Below, piece after piece: positions 21,901 to 30,934 of a DNA stretch of 64,000 bases. The stretch comes from Melanopsichium pennsylvanicum. Its lineage: Eukaryota; Basidiomycota; Ustilaginomycetes; Ustilaginales. The notes beneath the pieces are model-generated. The model made no database searches. It was not told the origin of the DNA and saw only the letters and a list, made by a program, of their open reading frames with translations. The stretch is taken from contig OAPG01000009.1 of NCBI GenBank assembly GCA_900208305.1, positions 186,001 to 250,000 on the forward strand, written 5' to 3'. The position numbers were made by a program, and so were the translations under genes. Positions within the stretch are counted from its first letter, which is position 1, and each line of letters begins with the position of its first letter.

Positions 21901-22010
21901 ATGTCGTAGACCTCGCCTGAGCTATCATTAACACGGATCTGCTGCTCTTCACGCTCTAGCGCTAACCGAATCGAGTTGAGCGTTTCTGCTTCAGAGGCGT
22001 GTATCAACAT
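18984..22010 (-). CDS. MSS4: Phosphatidylinositol-4-phosphate 5-kinase
   Basis: 1008 aa lipid kinase making PI(4,5)P2 at the plasma membrane, required for actin organisation and endocytosis. The N-terminal half is disordered and Ser-rich, with a polyglutamine run encoded by a CAG/CAA repeat (minus strand of about 21136-21175, residues 278-292). The PIPK domain spans about 555-975, with GEGHANYVLMYNMLTGIRIG, DYRFIIKTIRHQEHKF (nucleotide-binding lysine region), the catalytic YDLKGSSIGREYP, IMDYSLLIGLHDM, and the activation-loop region YYLGVIDLFTPYTSVKRGE. Order and motifs match Mss4/its3. The frame opens at a TTG at 22016; the first ATG is 22010 with A at -3, so that start is used. The 5' leader continues toward a long GAT repeat at 22446-22498. 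Confidence 0.95.
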   Translation of the reverse strand: MLIHASEAETLNSIRLALEREEQQIRVNDSSGEVYDITISRSVPYASPVVSRSVTPSNANDAPFTGANGITSTTSAGHRILRLPQLVSKRAHGCHHAFQQPATADAPTTTDRPMSDEHEVEHGRACQQSVNTLDGAADAAAASSIARQDAALKPQSSFTAPTRHHPFLSELPPSPPLEADYIAGHDSRHGLMSTVTNSSPHVPASPGNGSTSANGTEHQRAESGSRAPLQTKAPVARRPYTADSTRILDGHISASTSQAGPTLVDEPASNYGSEVASSLQQQQQQQQQQQQPVISRCPPAKLKERRNASNASSARTAYRTASSHGGPSDGEDDDASLTQRRSASYGSASSRLANGVNGSTPAPAIRLTHDPSPYFHDPQIGAEADPPQIPSSSFQQGDQGGPPNGIPTRQHMARRNTTGSSLQGRRSQSGNSLTQSARRSSRDRDPNSQSAGQPWLSDALNSPNLADGPSHALRTGDAAFDEEAAKHAEQLRRDRRYKEQKARDAAAEGPNGDKDGNAGAGSGGVAGALTRSKTGRDWLNVNPKDSDREREEDGEPKVLVGNLIGEGHANYVLMYNMLTGIRIGVSRCQAKMKRPLCDADFTAKHKFTFDIIGRELTPTAKYDFKFKDYAPWVFRELREHFHLDAADYLLSLTSKYILSELGSPGKSGSFFYFSRDYRFIIKTIRHQEHKFLLRILKDYHEHVKANPHTLLSRFYGLHRVKLPHGRKIHFVIMNNLFPPHRDIHETYDLKGSSIGREYPEEKAATKSGAVLKDLNWLKRGREIELGPEKRALFEAQLRSDVGLLQRLNIMDYSLLIGLHDMRRGNKDNLRQDNLRVFQPDTMELKRQPTQVKRPTGSEQDASALRQAVRRSDPKALNAQQVIKLPDRDVSERRHFLFYQDEGGFRSTDEHNQPTNMIYYLGVIDLFTPYTSVKRGETIWKGLTQNRHMISSVPPKEYGQRFFDFLCAVIRGGDKSRMPKMWGFTDKDTAKAKAENQDLRTEKAHGKGE

Positions 22011-22444
22011 GATCAATCATGCTCTAACAGCAATTCTGAGACGAGTTGACTGGTGTGTTGTGAGGAGCACTGAAGCTGCAGGACGCGAGCAACCAAGATG
22101 ATTGATAGCACTGCTCAACAAGCCTACGAATGCTGGGCAGCTGCTATCACAGTGGCGCAGGTTTTGCCGCTTTGCTTCGGTCGAGTGATTTTTCTGAGAG
22201 TATATTAGTCGATGCCCTCGAGCAACTATGTGGTCTCAAAAGGCTGAGGGAGACTGAGTATAGAGCAGTGCTGTTCCCTCGAGTGCGAGTGCAGAATTGT
22301 TTGTCGTTCGAGAATCGAGTGCGTGCCAGGCTGCAATCGTAACGAGACGTGGGGTACCCTCTGGTGGGAACGTATATATATGTGGGCGAACGAGGCTGAT
22401 AAGGGAGAGCAGCCTGTGATGTTGGTGGTGGGAAAGTGCAGTGG

Positions 22445-22445
<1 letters not shown>

Positions 22446-22498
<53 letters not shown>
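22446..22498. repeat. (GAT)n trinucleotide microsatellite
   Basis: About 18 uninterrupted GAT units, reading (ATC)n in the sense of MSS4. It lies about 435 bp upstream of the MSS4 start codon, so it may be in the promoter or leader. Confidence 0.97.
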
Positions 22499-22818
22499 CG
22501 AGGCAAATTGGCAGTGGGTTGGGAAACAGGGCATGTTGCCAATGCCTGGGTAGGCATGAAAGGCGTGAGTTGAAAACCCATTTTGGCCTGCAGGCCGTGG
22601 AGGAAATTACTCAGGCCAGCATGGGCTAAGCCAATTCAAATCCCACAGATTCAGTCCGAGAGAGAAGAGCCAAGGCTAGAAAGAGTCAAGGGTGCCGACG
22701 GCAATTTGCCAGCAACAGAGCAATCACTATCTCTGGAAATCACGAATTTACACTCGATTTTCTATACTCTCTTAGCAAATCGTCCCTGTTTGCTCTCGTT
22801 GGTTTTGCCCAAGAAGTA

Positions 22819-22819
<1 letters not shown>

Positions 22820-22852
<33 letters not shown>

Positions 22853-22871
22853 CAAGAGACAAGAGACAAGA
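22820..22871. repeat. A31 tract followed by three copies of a GACAAGA 7-mer
   Basis: A run of 31 A residues (22820-22850) is directly followed by three tandem GACAAGA units (22851-22871). A long A run followed by short repeats can mark the tail of a retroposed sequence, but no element body or target duplication was recognised upstream. Confidence 0.9.
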
Positions 22872-24358
22872 AAACCAGAGGCTAACAAAGTTGCTCGGCG
22901 AGTCGAGCCGCGGAGAGCCAGATGATTGCTTGTGAGACACGGGGAAGGGGCACTTTGAAACCGCTCGTATGACAACAACGAGCTACAATTTCTCAAGTCA
23001 AGTCTTGGCAGAATTTCAGAAAATCAAATGGAAACTTGGCTTGTCCAGAAAATCTGCTTACAATTTCTTACAATCAATTCACATTCGCCCAATGAGTGTC
23101 ACCAAATTTACCATCCACTTAGCGTAACTGCACCGCATGAGGCTCTCCTGTCACAAACGGCCGCAAGGTCGAACAGCTGGCATGAGGTACCTCACACCTC
23201 GCTCTTTTTTCGCCCTTGGCTGTGCGCAACAGCTAAATTTCAGATTTGCCAGCACCACACCGGTCACCTTGTTCGAATCTTTGTCACAAAATGTTCCGAA
23301 GAGGGGTCTCATTCTCCATGATCCTTTCATGCTGAACAGAAGTAACCGGATGAGTGAATGCTGTCCAACTCATATGCTCATTCTAAATTTTGGAGAGTGT
23401 TCATGTGGCACGGTGAGCGATCTTTTTTGGCGGATCGGCAGAAGATGCGAAACAATTAAAGCTCTCTCGGGGGAAGACTGCACTTCCTTAATTAATTCTT
23501 TTTTTCTTTTTTTGAGTGCTGTGTTGAGCAAGCGTGGCTTCTACATCATGGGCAACACGGTATGTGAATACCGAAAGGTGCTGGCTGCATCCTCTCAGTC
23601 AATCCGCATTTTCCCGTGTGCCGTGTGACTTCTGAGGTCTATGGTCGCATCAGAGGTGGCGGTTGAAATTTGACTTGCAACTGACTCGCAATTTGCCCAG
23701 GTTCACGAACCGCTTCCCTCCTACAGTAACTTACCCCGATCCGCTACCATGCGCAACCAAAGCTCTTAGAACCACTACGCTCTCTTGCCGGAAAATTAAG
23801 GCTTCCTTCCAATAAGACGCTACAGCACTTTTTTCACAGTCACTTCGTGAGGGTTGACCAGGTTTGAAGGTCAAACCTAAAACAGCACCATGACACAAGC
23901 AACGGCATTCTTCTGTTTTAGTGCCAAAAGTCGTTGTCTTTGACAAGGAATCCTGCAACGTTGACGGGTTGAAAAGGCTTGCCAAGTCGCATGGGTCTCC
24001 GAAGGGGTGTCTCGCTGCTATGGCAGACCATGCTAAGTTAGAAGTGTCCGTGTTTGTTTTTGTTGTTGATCCGTTCCTCTGCCCGATACGCTGATATTTC
24101 ACAAGCGCAGCAATGATGATGGCCCGAATATCAGAAGAAGACCTGTACATCGGCTTCAGCTTCCTCCACAATGGCAGATGCTGGAGGTAGAATTTGAGGC
24201 CAAACCATGTTGGCCAAGAATCTCTCGGTGACAATTGCTGGGTGCAGTATGTCTTTGAACGAATTGGACACGGCTCCACATGCTCGGACGTGGAAGAGCG
24301 CGCTTAGAATGGTTCTAGGCTGATAAAGCTGGTATTCAAGAGCAACTGTCGGATATGC

Positions 24359-25402
24359 CTACTCGTCTTCGAGCCGTTCGAGGTCTTCATCGTCCTCGTC
24401 AATCTCCTCATCGATCTCCTCATCATTTCTCTCCCCTCTCTCTTCCTCTTCGTCTTCGCTGAATGCGTCATCCGACGCATCATCCTCGTCATCGAGTGAC
24501 AGCATCAACGCTCGCGTAGATTGACTCTTGGTCCAATCTCTCCCGGATTCCAAGATCAATCCTCGCAGGATACCTTTTACAAGTTCCTTTTTTGACCTCG
24601 CTTCGTTGATTTCTCGCTGCATCTGTTGTACCTTTTGCACGATAGCAAGATCCTGGGACGCATCCGAATCTTGCTGCCTCGATCCTGCTGGATGCAATTG
24701 ACGATTACGGATGTCCGCTTTGATGCCTTTGATGCTGTCCAGCAGCTTTGCTGTCTCTAGTCGTTGCTCTCGGATCCTTGCCTTGACTGCCGTCCGTTGC
24801 TTTCTCACCGCGCGAATTTCGTTGAACACCTTGAGGAACTCAAGCGCCTGGTCGTCTCTCTCTTCCAGTAGCTTTCTTGTGCTGGCATACTGCTGCTGTT
24901 TCTGATTTACGTCGTCTACCGACCCTTTGTTGCGGCTGTCGTCCGGCGATGTTGTGGAAAGCACCTTCTGGATGACCGCGCTCGACTCTAGCGCTCTCGC
25001 CATCTCGACTTTCAGCTTATCCTCTTGTAGCAGCAGCTTGAATCTCTCCACCTTCTCCTTGATCTGCCATTCCAACGCCGAGGTGCTGGTCGGCATCTTC
25101 ATCGGTGAGTCTGCTAGCTCATTTTCGTAGGCTTCCCAAAAGTCGAGCTCCTTGGCTTTTCGTGTGAGATTGTGTCTGCGGTTCTCGACTTCGTAGTATA
25201 TCGCTCGTTCCAATGGTGACAGCTGAAGCGGTGTTGAAGAAGAAGGCGTGGAAGAGGAGGATGGCGCGATGAGATTACGCAGCTCACTGCCTCTGAGATT
25301 TGACGGCCCAGCGACGGAGGATGCGGCTTGTTGTGCTGCCGTGTGAGAGTCGATATGCTTGTCAAAAGTCGCCAAGATTGCGTCTAGTGGCGATACAGTC
25401 AT
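24359..25402 (-). CDS. Kinetochore protein CENP-H (Fta3/Mcm16 family)
   Basis: 347 aa from the first ATG. Family knowledge: CENP-H is a subunit of the CENP-H/I/K part of the constitutive centromere network linking CENP-A chromatin to microtubule-binding complexes. Seen: a long predicted coiled coil (residues about 110-275, many K/E/R/L heptads) followed by the family hallmark ELVKGILRGLILESGRDW (about 280-297), then a very acidic C-terminal tail rich in D and E. The frame stays open 118 codons upstream of this ATG (to a TTG at 25756 and a TAA beyond), and that stretch reads as a plausible helical region (LLRLLAYRHIRPLWLVA), so an upstream exon may exist. Assignment rests mainly on the C-terminal motif and coiled coil. 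Confidence 0.78.
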   Translation of the reverse strand: MTVSPLDAILATFDKHIDSHTAAQQAASSVAGPSNLRGSELRNLIAPSSSSTPSSSTPLQLSPLERAIYYEVENRRHNLTRKAKELDFWEAYENELADSPMKMPTSTSALEWQIKEKVERFKLLLQEDKLKVEMARALESSAVIQKVLSTTSPDDSRNKGSVDDVNQKQQQYASTRKLLEERDDQALEFLKVFNEIRAVRKQRTAVKARIREQRLETAKLLDSIKGIKADIRNRQLHPAGSRQQDSDASQDLAIVQKVQQMQREINEARSKKELVKGILRGLILESGRDWTKSQSTRALMLSLDDEDDASDDAFSEDEEEERGERNDEEIDEEIDEDDEDLERLEDE

Positions 25403-27907
25403 TATGCCATGCGTGTAGTAGGAACGTGAATTCGAACCCAAGGCGCGGACGAGGCTATCGCGATAGTAAAAAAGATCAAGCCAAAGTTGTTCAGGTGGTC
25501 CTAAAAGCTTGTTGTTCAATGCAAGGGATGTAGCAATTGCAACGAGCCAAAGAGGTCGGATATGGCGGTACGCGAGCAGCCTGAGTAGCCGTAATCGTTG
25601 CTCGAGGCGAATCTGATGAGGGGGAATGGATGGTGATGTATGAAAGTATCGTAGGGTGAATGCAAGTATCGAGATCGAAAGCACATCAACATCTTGAAAG
25701 CCGTCATCCGAACACCGTTGCACCCTGCCTGCGAACAGATCCTCGACGCGTTCCAAACGTAGAGACGTGTCGGCCCTGTGGCCAATTCTCGCACCTTTTT
25801 GATTTTGTTAGACTGATCCAAGCTTGAGGGTCAATCCACTTGGTCATCTGCCGCAAGCCAGCTGCTACGAGGCATGACCGATCTTCGGAAGGCACGATGA
25901 GCCTTGGAGACTCAGCCACGAATCACTCGTTGTCGAATGAGAAAGCATGTGATGCTCTCAAGTATTCAAAAGGTCTCGCTCAAAAGAAAGCGAGATCACA
26001 AGTGTCTGTCGAAGTTCACCGCATCAGTCTGGGGGGTTGGTTTGTAGACTCATCGACGGTAGCTCCTGGCGAGGAGATACAACAACAGCTCTGAGATGCC
26101 CTATCTCCCTTTCTGAAACCGCCGTCTTTTCGGCTTCTGCCGACTACAAGGACGATAAGATTTCCGTAGACCGAGAGAGTCCTGTCGTCGGTGGACGGCG
26201 AAGTGCGACGATACTGAAAAGCTTGACAAGCTTCATTGTCGTCATGGCACCACACAAGGGTGATACCAAGGCAGGAAGGAGCGGGGAACTTCAGATTTTG
26301 GCAATCCGTCTGCGATTTGGCAATCCGTCTGCAATTTGGCAATCCGTCTGCAATTTGGCAATCCGTCTGCAATTTGGCGGATGGAGATCCGAAACTGATA
26401 GGCATTCCTTATGAGAGAGGCTTAGCATCGAATGGTCGGTTGGCTAGGCGAATCAGAACCAAGACTCATGCTGAAATTCAAATCGGGCTACAGTAAGGTC
26501 TGAGCAACAAAAGAGAAAGATTAGGCTCCGAGCAGAGTTGCCGCCTTCGAAAGTCTCACCATTCTATCACTGCCATCGAGACTGCTTGCACCTTGCGACG
26601 TCCGAGGAGGCCCGATCAGGTGGAAGGATGGTCCGAAAATGGGCAGTCCCCTGGAGCGCTGCTGCTGCTTGTAGTCGGGTGTGTGAGAGAGAGCTTGACT
26701 CGACGCGAGAACGCGAGCACACTGTCAGCGCGAAAAGGCGTTTGCAGTGTCCGTCCGAATGCAGGTTCCTTGTCTCGACCTGAACTTTTTCCAATTCTGG
26801 AAGACGGTGAAGGCTTGTCTGCATGTTTTTGACGTCCGCCTGCATGATCCTAGACGCCAAAAAGGGCCTCGCTTGCTGGATTACTATTCGCTATGATCCG
26901 ATTTCTTCTCCCAGCGTGGCGTGCTGGGCTCTCTCGGCGTTGCTCCCGGAACCTGCACCGAATGATGCTGACCTCGGATGTGCTGCCACGCATTGAAAAT
27001 CCCACGCCAGGCGTCAGACACGAAGGATGGTAGTAATGAATTATGGCAAAGGATCGGAGAGCAGCATGAAGTGCGGGACACGATGCGAAGGATCTTCAAT
27101 GTCTCAGTCAAGCGAGCGGGCCGCTGTATCCATATGAAGGAACCTAGCAAGAAGTACGTACAATATTCTCATATGATGGATTGAGAACGTAGTGGCCAAT
27201 ACCTCGGCGTCGCTCCATCCGCTTGCATACGCTCTGCACCATAACATCGCTCACGCTTCTTGCGCTCTTGCTTCTCCTTCTCATCTTGTGATTCACCCTA
27301 CGTACCTTGTGTATTACTTGTCCCCTGCTGCTGAATCAGACGCTTCTCCCAAAGACAATGCAAAAGTCTGCAGTGGGCTTTGATGAAATGGCTCGAGACT
27401 AATTGAATTTCTTGAACCGAAAGCAATGAACATGATCGAGTGATTCAAATGGCGAGGTCTCTGTAATATTAATCCATAGGCATCATACATACTAGGTCAC
27501 CGCGTGGACAAATGCTTCGTCCGCGCATGACCTTCGGTGAATTGAAGACAGTTGTTGAGATGTGGGAGCAATTGGCTCATCCGGCGGTCTTGCCATTCGG
27601 TTTCAAGGTCGTATGATAACAGCGGTATAGAGTGGTCAATGAAGCGGCATGACGGCTTCTCTGCAGGTGCAGCGGAGGTCACCTCTTGGCCGGCGCTCGC
27701 CTATGTATCCGTCTTTGAGCGAGCGAGGGAGACGTCGTGCAGCTAATGATACGCAGTATTGCATCCGTGGCCGAGTGCGAAAGGTATGTAGAACCTTGCT
27801 AGCTCACTGCATGAACCTATCTCGTTTTTTAAGTCTTGCCATCCGCACACTCTTCTCTACATCCTTTTCTCACAATCACTACCATCCAGTCGCTACTAAT
27901 ATCCATC
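25403..27907. other. Gene-poor stretch upstream of CENP-H with a 19-bp tandem repeat
   Basis: 2.5 kb with no convincing protein gene. It includes the open 5' extension of CENP-H (to 25756), a CTAAC-type branch-site motif on the minus strand at about 25811, the 19-bp repeat at 26295-26378, and the promoter of the secreted protein gene at its right end. Small ORFs here have no recognisable products. Confidence 0.4.
26295..26378. repeat. 19-bp tandem repeat, about 4.4 copies
   Basis: Consecutive copies of a 19-bp unit (ATTTGGCAATCCGTCTGCA) with one or two mismatches in the first copy. Unit length is not a multiple of three and small ORFs pass through it in several frames, so it is unlikely to be coding. 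Confidence 0.95.
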
Positions 27908-28447
27908 ATGGTTGCCATCTTCCGCACACTTGTTGCCGTCGGTACCCTTGCCGCTGCCGCCGCTGCCGCTTCTGTCGCTCCTCGCAGCTCCCAGATCACC
28001 TTCACCGTCACTAACAAGTGCCAGCATGCGTTCGCACCCATCTTCGTGCCCGCACTTCCCGGCAAGACTCAATGGAATGTTTTGAAGTCGGGCAAGTCGC
28101 AGACCTACTCTTTCTACTCCAATGACTACATGGGCAAAGTCTTCTCACCTCTCCGCAATGCCGACAAGGCGACTGGAGAGGGTGCCACTCAGGGCGAATT
28201 CTCCCTCGTTGATGGCTCGTACGATATCTCGGTGGCCCAAGGTTTCAACGTGGGCATGTATCTTCAGCTGAATGGAAGGCAATACCAGGATTACTGCCAG
28301 CCTGCCTATTGCAACAGCAAGGACTGCTTGGACGCGTACAAGACAGACAGCGGTCTGCTGACGACCGGAAGGGTCGGCGAACGAACCGTTAAGCCCAACC
28401 ACAGCTGCCCTGCGACCTTCACACAATGGAGCGTCCAGTTTTGCTAG
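27908..28447 (+). CDS. Small secreted thaumatin-like protein
   Basis: 179 aa. An Ala-rich signal peptide (residues 1 to about 22; MVAIFRTLVAVGTLAAA) is followed by a compact domain starting ITFTVTNKCQHAF, resembling the first strand of thaumatin-like proteins, and later SYDISVAQGFNVGMYLQ, matching the thaumatin pattern of an YDvSlvdGFN strand. Six cysteines remain in the mature part, an even number compatible with three disulfides but fewer than the 10 or 16 of plant thaumatins. The open frame begins at a TTG at 27836; the first ATG, 27908, starts exactly at the signal peptide. Role is unknown: fungal thaumatin-like proteins may act on cell-wall glucan, and in smuts any secreted Cys-rich protein may be an effector. 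Both are inference. Confidence 0.8.
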   Translation: MVAIFRTLVAVGTLAAAAAAASVAPRSSQITFTVTNKCQHAFAPIFVPALPGKTQWNVLKSGKSQTYSFYSNDYMGKVFSPLRNADKATGEGATQGEFSLVDGSYDISVAQGFNVGMYLQLNGRQYQDYCQPAYCNSKDCLDAYKTDSGLLTTGRVGERTVKPNHSCPATFTQWSVQFC

Positions 28448-28733
28448 TGGCACTATCAAAAAAAGCAATCAGCTCTGATGCTTAGTTCTCACACTTCATT
28501 CTCATCGCTCGCGCACCAATAGGCTTAGATTCTATGCGTTTGAGACCAACGTTTCAGCGGTGTTTAGCGATCCGCTCTGGCTTTTAGCCATCATTGTATT
28601 GCAAACAGACTCCTCCTCTGGTTCGGTCCATGCGGTCCGCATTCTCCTTCTCTTGCATGTACCTCAGATGGTATTGTGACAGACCTTGTCCATTTTACGC
28701 CCTGATGAGAATTCTGGCTGTGGCGTTGCAACG

Positions 28734-29753
28734 TCACGATCGATCGCCTCTTTTAGACTCTGGACTGCGGAATTCCTCCTCTTCAATATTCCATTCGAGC
28801 GTGATCTTGTCGGCGCCGAGCATGTCGAGCATAGTACCGATGTTCCATTTGCGTTCGATGCCTCTTTTGCTCTCAGGGTCGGTAAATGACGTGGGTGTCT
28901 TATCGCCTTGCGTTCCAAGCCAATTTTCACGTTGTCGTGGTGTGGAGGATATTCCGACCGTAGACTGCGATCGACGAAGCATCTCAGACAAGTCTGGGAG
29001 AGAGGTCTGCGAGTCTGTGTTTTGGCTGTCCTCGCCTTTCGGCCTTCGGACTGGATCCTCTACTGACCGCAGCGCAGCGGCTTCCTCTTCTGCTCCGGGC
29101 GAGGTGAAGCGTGATCTGCGTAGAAGCCAGGGAGGGCTTGATGGTTCTGGTGATGTGGCAGCCTTGCGCTTGTGTGCATGTGACGCTTCGCTGACGGGCG
29201 AAGCTGGCGGCTCGAGTCCGTAATCGTCTCGAGTGGGAACGCCTCCGGAGGCCGACCAGTCTCCCCCTTCTGCTCCTGTCAGCTTCCAGAGGTCTTGTGC
29301 GGCCAATTGGCCAGCTTGACGCCATCGTGATATATCAAGCGGAAGCGTCGAAAGCGTATCCTGACGCAGGCAGTTGTTGGCTTGTTGCAGCAGGAGCAAT
29401 CTGCCTTCTAGCGCTTGACGCTGTTTCCGGATGCTGGCAGATGATAAAGTTGATGCCTCTGCTCGCGTCTGCTCATAGGACCCTTTGGCTGACGTTGCTG
29501 CGGATGTGATCGACTCCATACTTTGCTGAGACTGATTCCGCTTGAGTGGAGAGCGAAAAGGCCGTGATAGCCTTGAACGCGATGGGGCCGACTGTTTGCG
29601 AGCAGGGTTAGTACCTTTGCCAGGTGTAATCCGTGAGATGTCTGTAACGCTGCTGGCGGGTTCGGATTGAGGAGCTCCTCCAAGACAAGCGGACGAAGAG
29701 GATGTGGATCGAGACGAAGGAGGGGCTGACTCCATTGTGGAACGTCTTGCCAT
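28734..29753 (-). CDS. SFR1: Swi5-dependent recombination factor Sfr1/Mei5 homologue
   Basis: 339 aa from the first ATG (the frame opens at a GTG at 29825). Family knowledge: Sfr1 (Mei5) with Swi5 (Sae3) stabilises Rad51/Dmc1 filaments in homologous recombination. Seen: a disordered Ser-rich N-terminus with the conserved RPFRSPLKR (residues 64-72), a coiled coil (about 94-130), the helix ISRWRQAGQLAAQDLWKL (about 141-158), and a C-terminal GTMLDMLGADKITLEWNIEE (from about 306) that fits the end of the Mei5 domain. The linker between them is longer than usual. An alternative in-frame ATG lies 18 nt downstream. It is divergent from AVL9 and convergent with the secreted protein gene. Confidence 0.75.
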   Translation of the reverse strand: MARRSTMESAPPSSRSTSSSSACLGGAPQSEPASSVTDISRITPGKGTNPARKQSAPSRSRLSRPFRSPLKRNQSQQSMESITSAATSAKGSYEQTRAEASTLSSASIRKQRQALEGRLLLLQQANNCLRQDTLSTLPLDISRWRQAGQLAAQDLWKLTGAEGGDWSASGGVPTRDDYGLEPPASPVSEASHAHKRKAATSPEPSSPPWLLRRSRFTSPGAEEEAAALRSVEDPVRRPKGEDSQNTDSQTSLPDLSEMLRRSQSTVGISSTPRQRENWLGTQGDKTPTSFTDPESKRGIERKWNIGTMLDMLGADKITLEWNIEEEEFRSPESKRGDRS

Positions 29754-30934
29754 TTGTACGGGTGGCAAGGAGCGGGAAGTGAGCTGAGTCAATTTGATGC
29801 TGCGGCGGCGTAGACAGAATTGCACGCCTCATTGCTTGTCGTTGCTTTGTGATATGCGAGCCGTTGCGCAGTGAAGTGGCCGATGATACAATGGGACTGA
29901 GGTAAGGACGAGTAAGAGAGTGAGACTCTTTCGAACCTCAGCAACGCTTCGAAAGAGCCCGACAGCTCTTCTCACCCCAATCTCATCTTGTCTTTCTGAA
30001 AGCGCAACCAAAGAGCTTAAATGACGGTCCTGACTCGACGCTGTATTGCTAAATAGAGTGTTTGCTAAATAGAGTGTCTGGAATAGGCTGTGATAAGTCG
30101 GTGCTACCGAAGAGGGATTTCGCACGACGTGAAGGAATATGTCGGAAGCACCGAAGATCTTTGTTGTAAAGCTGTAATGGGCTATCAAGTCGCAAAGTGG
30201 CCTTCTATTCGATTTTGTTGCGACATCAGTGTCGTATCCGAACCCTGCCTTTGTTGAAATTTACAACAAGACGAATCAATGACAGTCTAGAGCAGTCCCA
30301 ATATCCACCTCTTCATCTGAGTATTGCACTGCTTCTATGATGATGTTGAGTTCGATAGATTCGAGCGTGACACTAGTCTGATGCCGAGTCCGTGCGTTTA
30401 GGTTTGGTGGAAGCGACAAAGTGGAGCCGACAGGCTCAATATTCGCAAACAGCTCTCTCTTTTCTCTCTCCCTCTGCATTGTACCCTGCAGATCCTTCCT
30501 CTGCCCTGAAAATCACCTGCAGCGCACGGCGACAGCCATCTTTTACATGCCGAACCGTAACTCATTGAAATAGAAACCCGAATGCAGTTTTGTTGGCTAA
30601 AGACGCTTCAGAGTAGCAACCAACACGGTACAAATTCAGTTCATCCCTTCATCCGTGGATTTCGTTACCATCATATTCATCAACCCACCTTCATCCTCAC
30701 CAAACCCTGGAAACGGAGAGAATACGGCGTAACTTTCCAACCGCTGATCACTTCGCATCGATCCACTGCGCGCGCTGCCTCAACATCACACGTCAAGTCT
30801 ATGCCTCTCGACCAACTTGCTCCTTATCTCGGACCATCTTCAACCTCTGGTCCGACATTCACCCTATTCAAGCAGCTCCGCGCATCCTGTGGAGTACGGC
30901 AAGCACTGCTCCTCAACTCTTTCGACCCGTCTTG
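29754..30934. promoter_or_regulatory. Divergent region SFR1 / AVL9 with a long upstream ORF
   Basis: 1.18 kb between head-to-head genes. On the plus strand an ATG-initiated 117-codon ORF (30582-30935) ends with a TGA that overlaps the AVL9 ATG as TGATG. A short direct repeat (GCTAAATAGAGTGT twice) occurs at 30047-30077. No other gene is seen. Confidence 0.45.

Larger units (their letters stand above)
22011..24358. other. Gene-poor 2.3 kb upstream of MSS4
   Basis: Between the MSS4 start and the CENP-H stop. It contains a trinucleotide repeat, a 31-nt A run with a following 7-mer repeat, and two medium ORFs of doubtful status: 23137-23628 (+) and 23731-24279 (-, opens at GTG). Neither resembles a known family or carries a good ATG context plus domain, so they are not called. 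Confidence 0.45.

Noticed and set aside
22147..22581. ORFs with poly-His, poly-Ser, poly-Met or poly-Asp
   Set aside because: All are different frames of the GAT microsatellite.
23731..24279. 182-codon minus-strand ORF
   Set aside because: It opens with GTG; the first ATG is well inside, no domain is visible and composition is not protein-like throughout.
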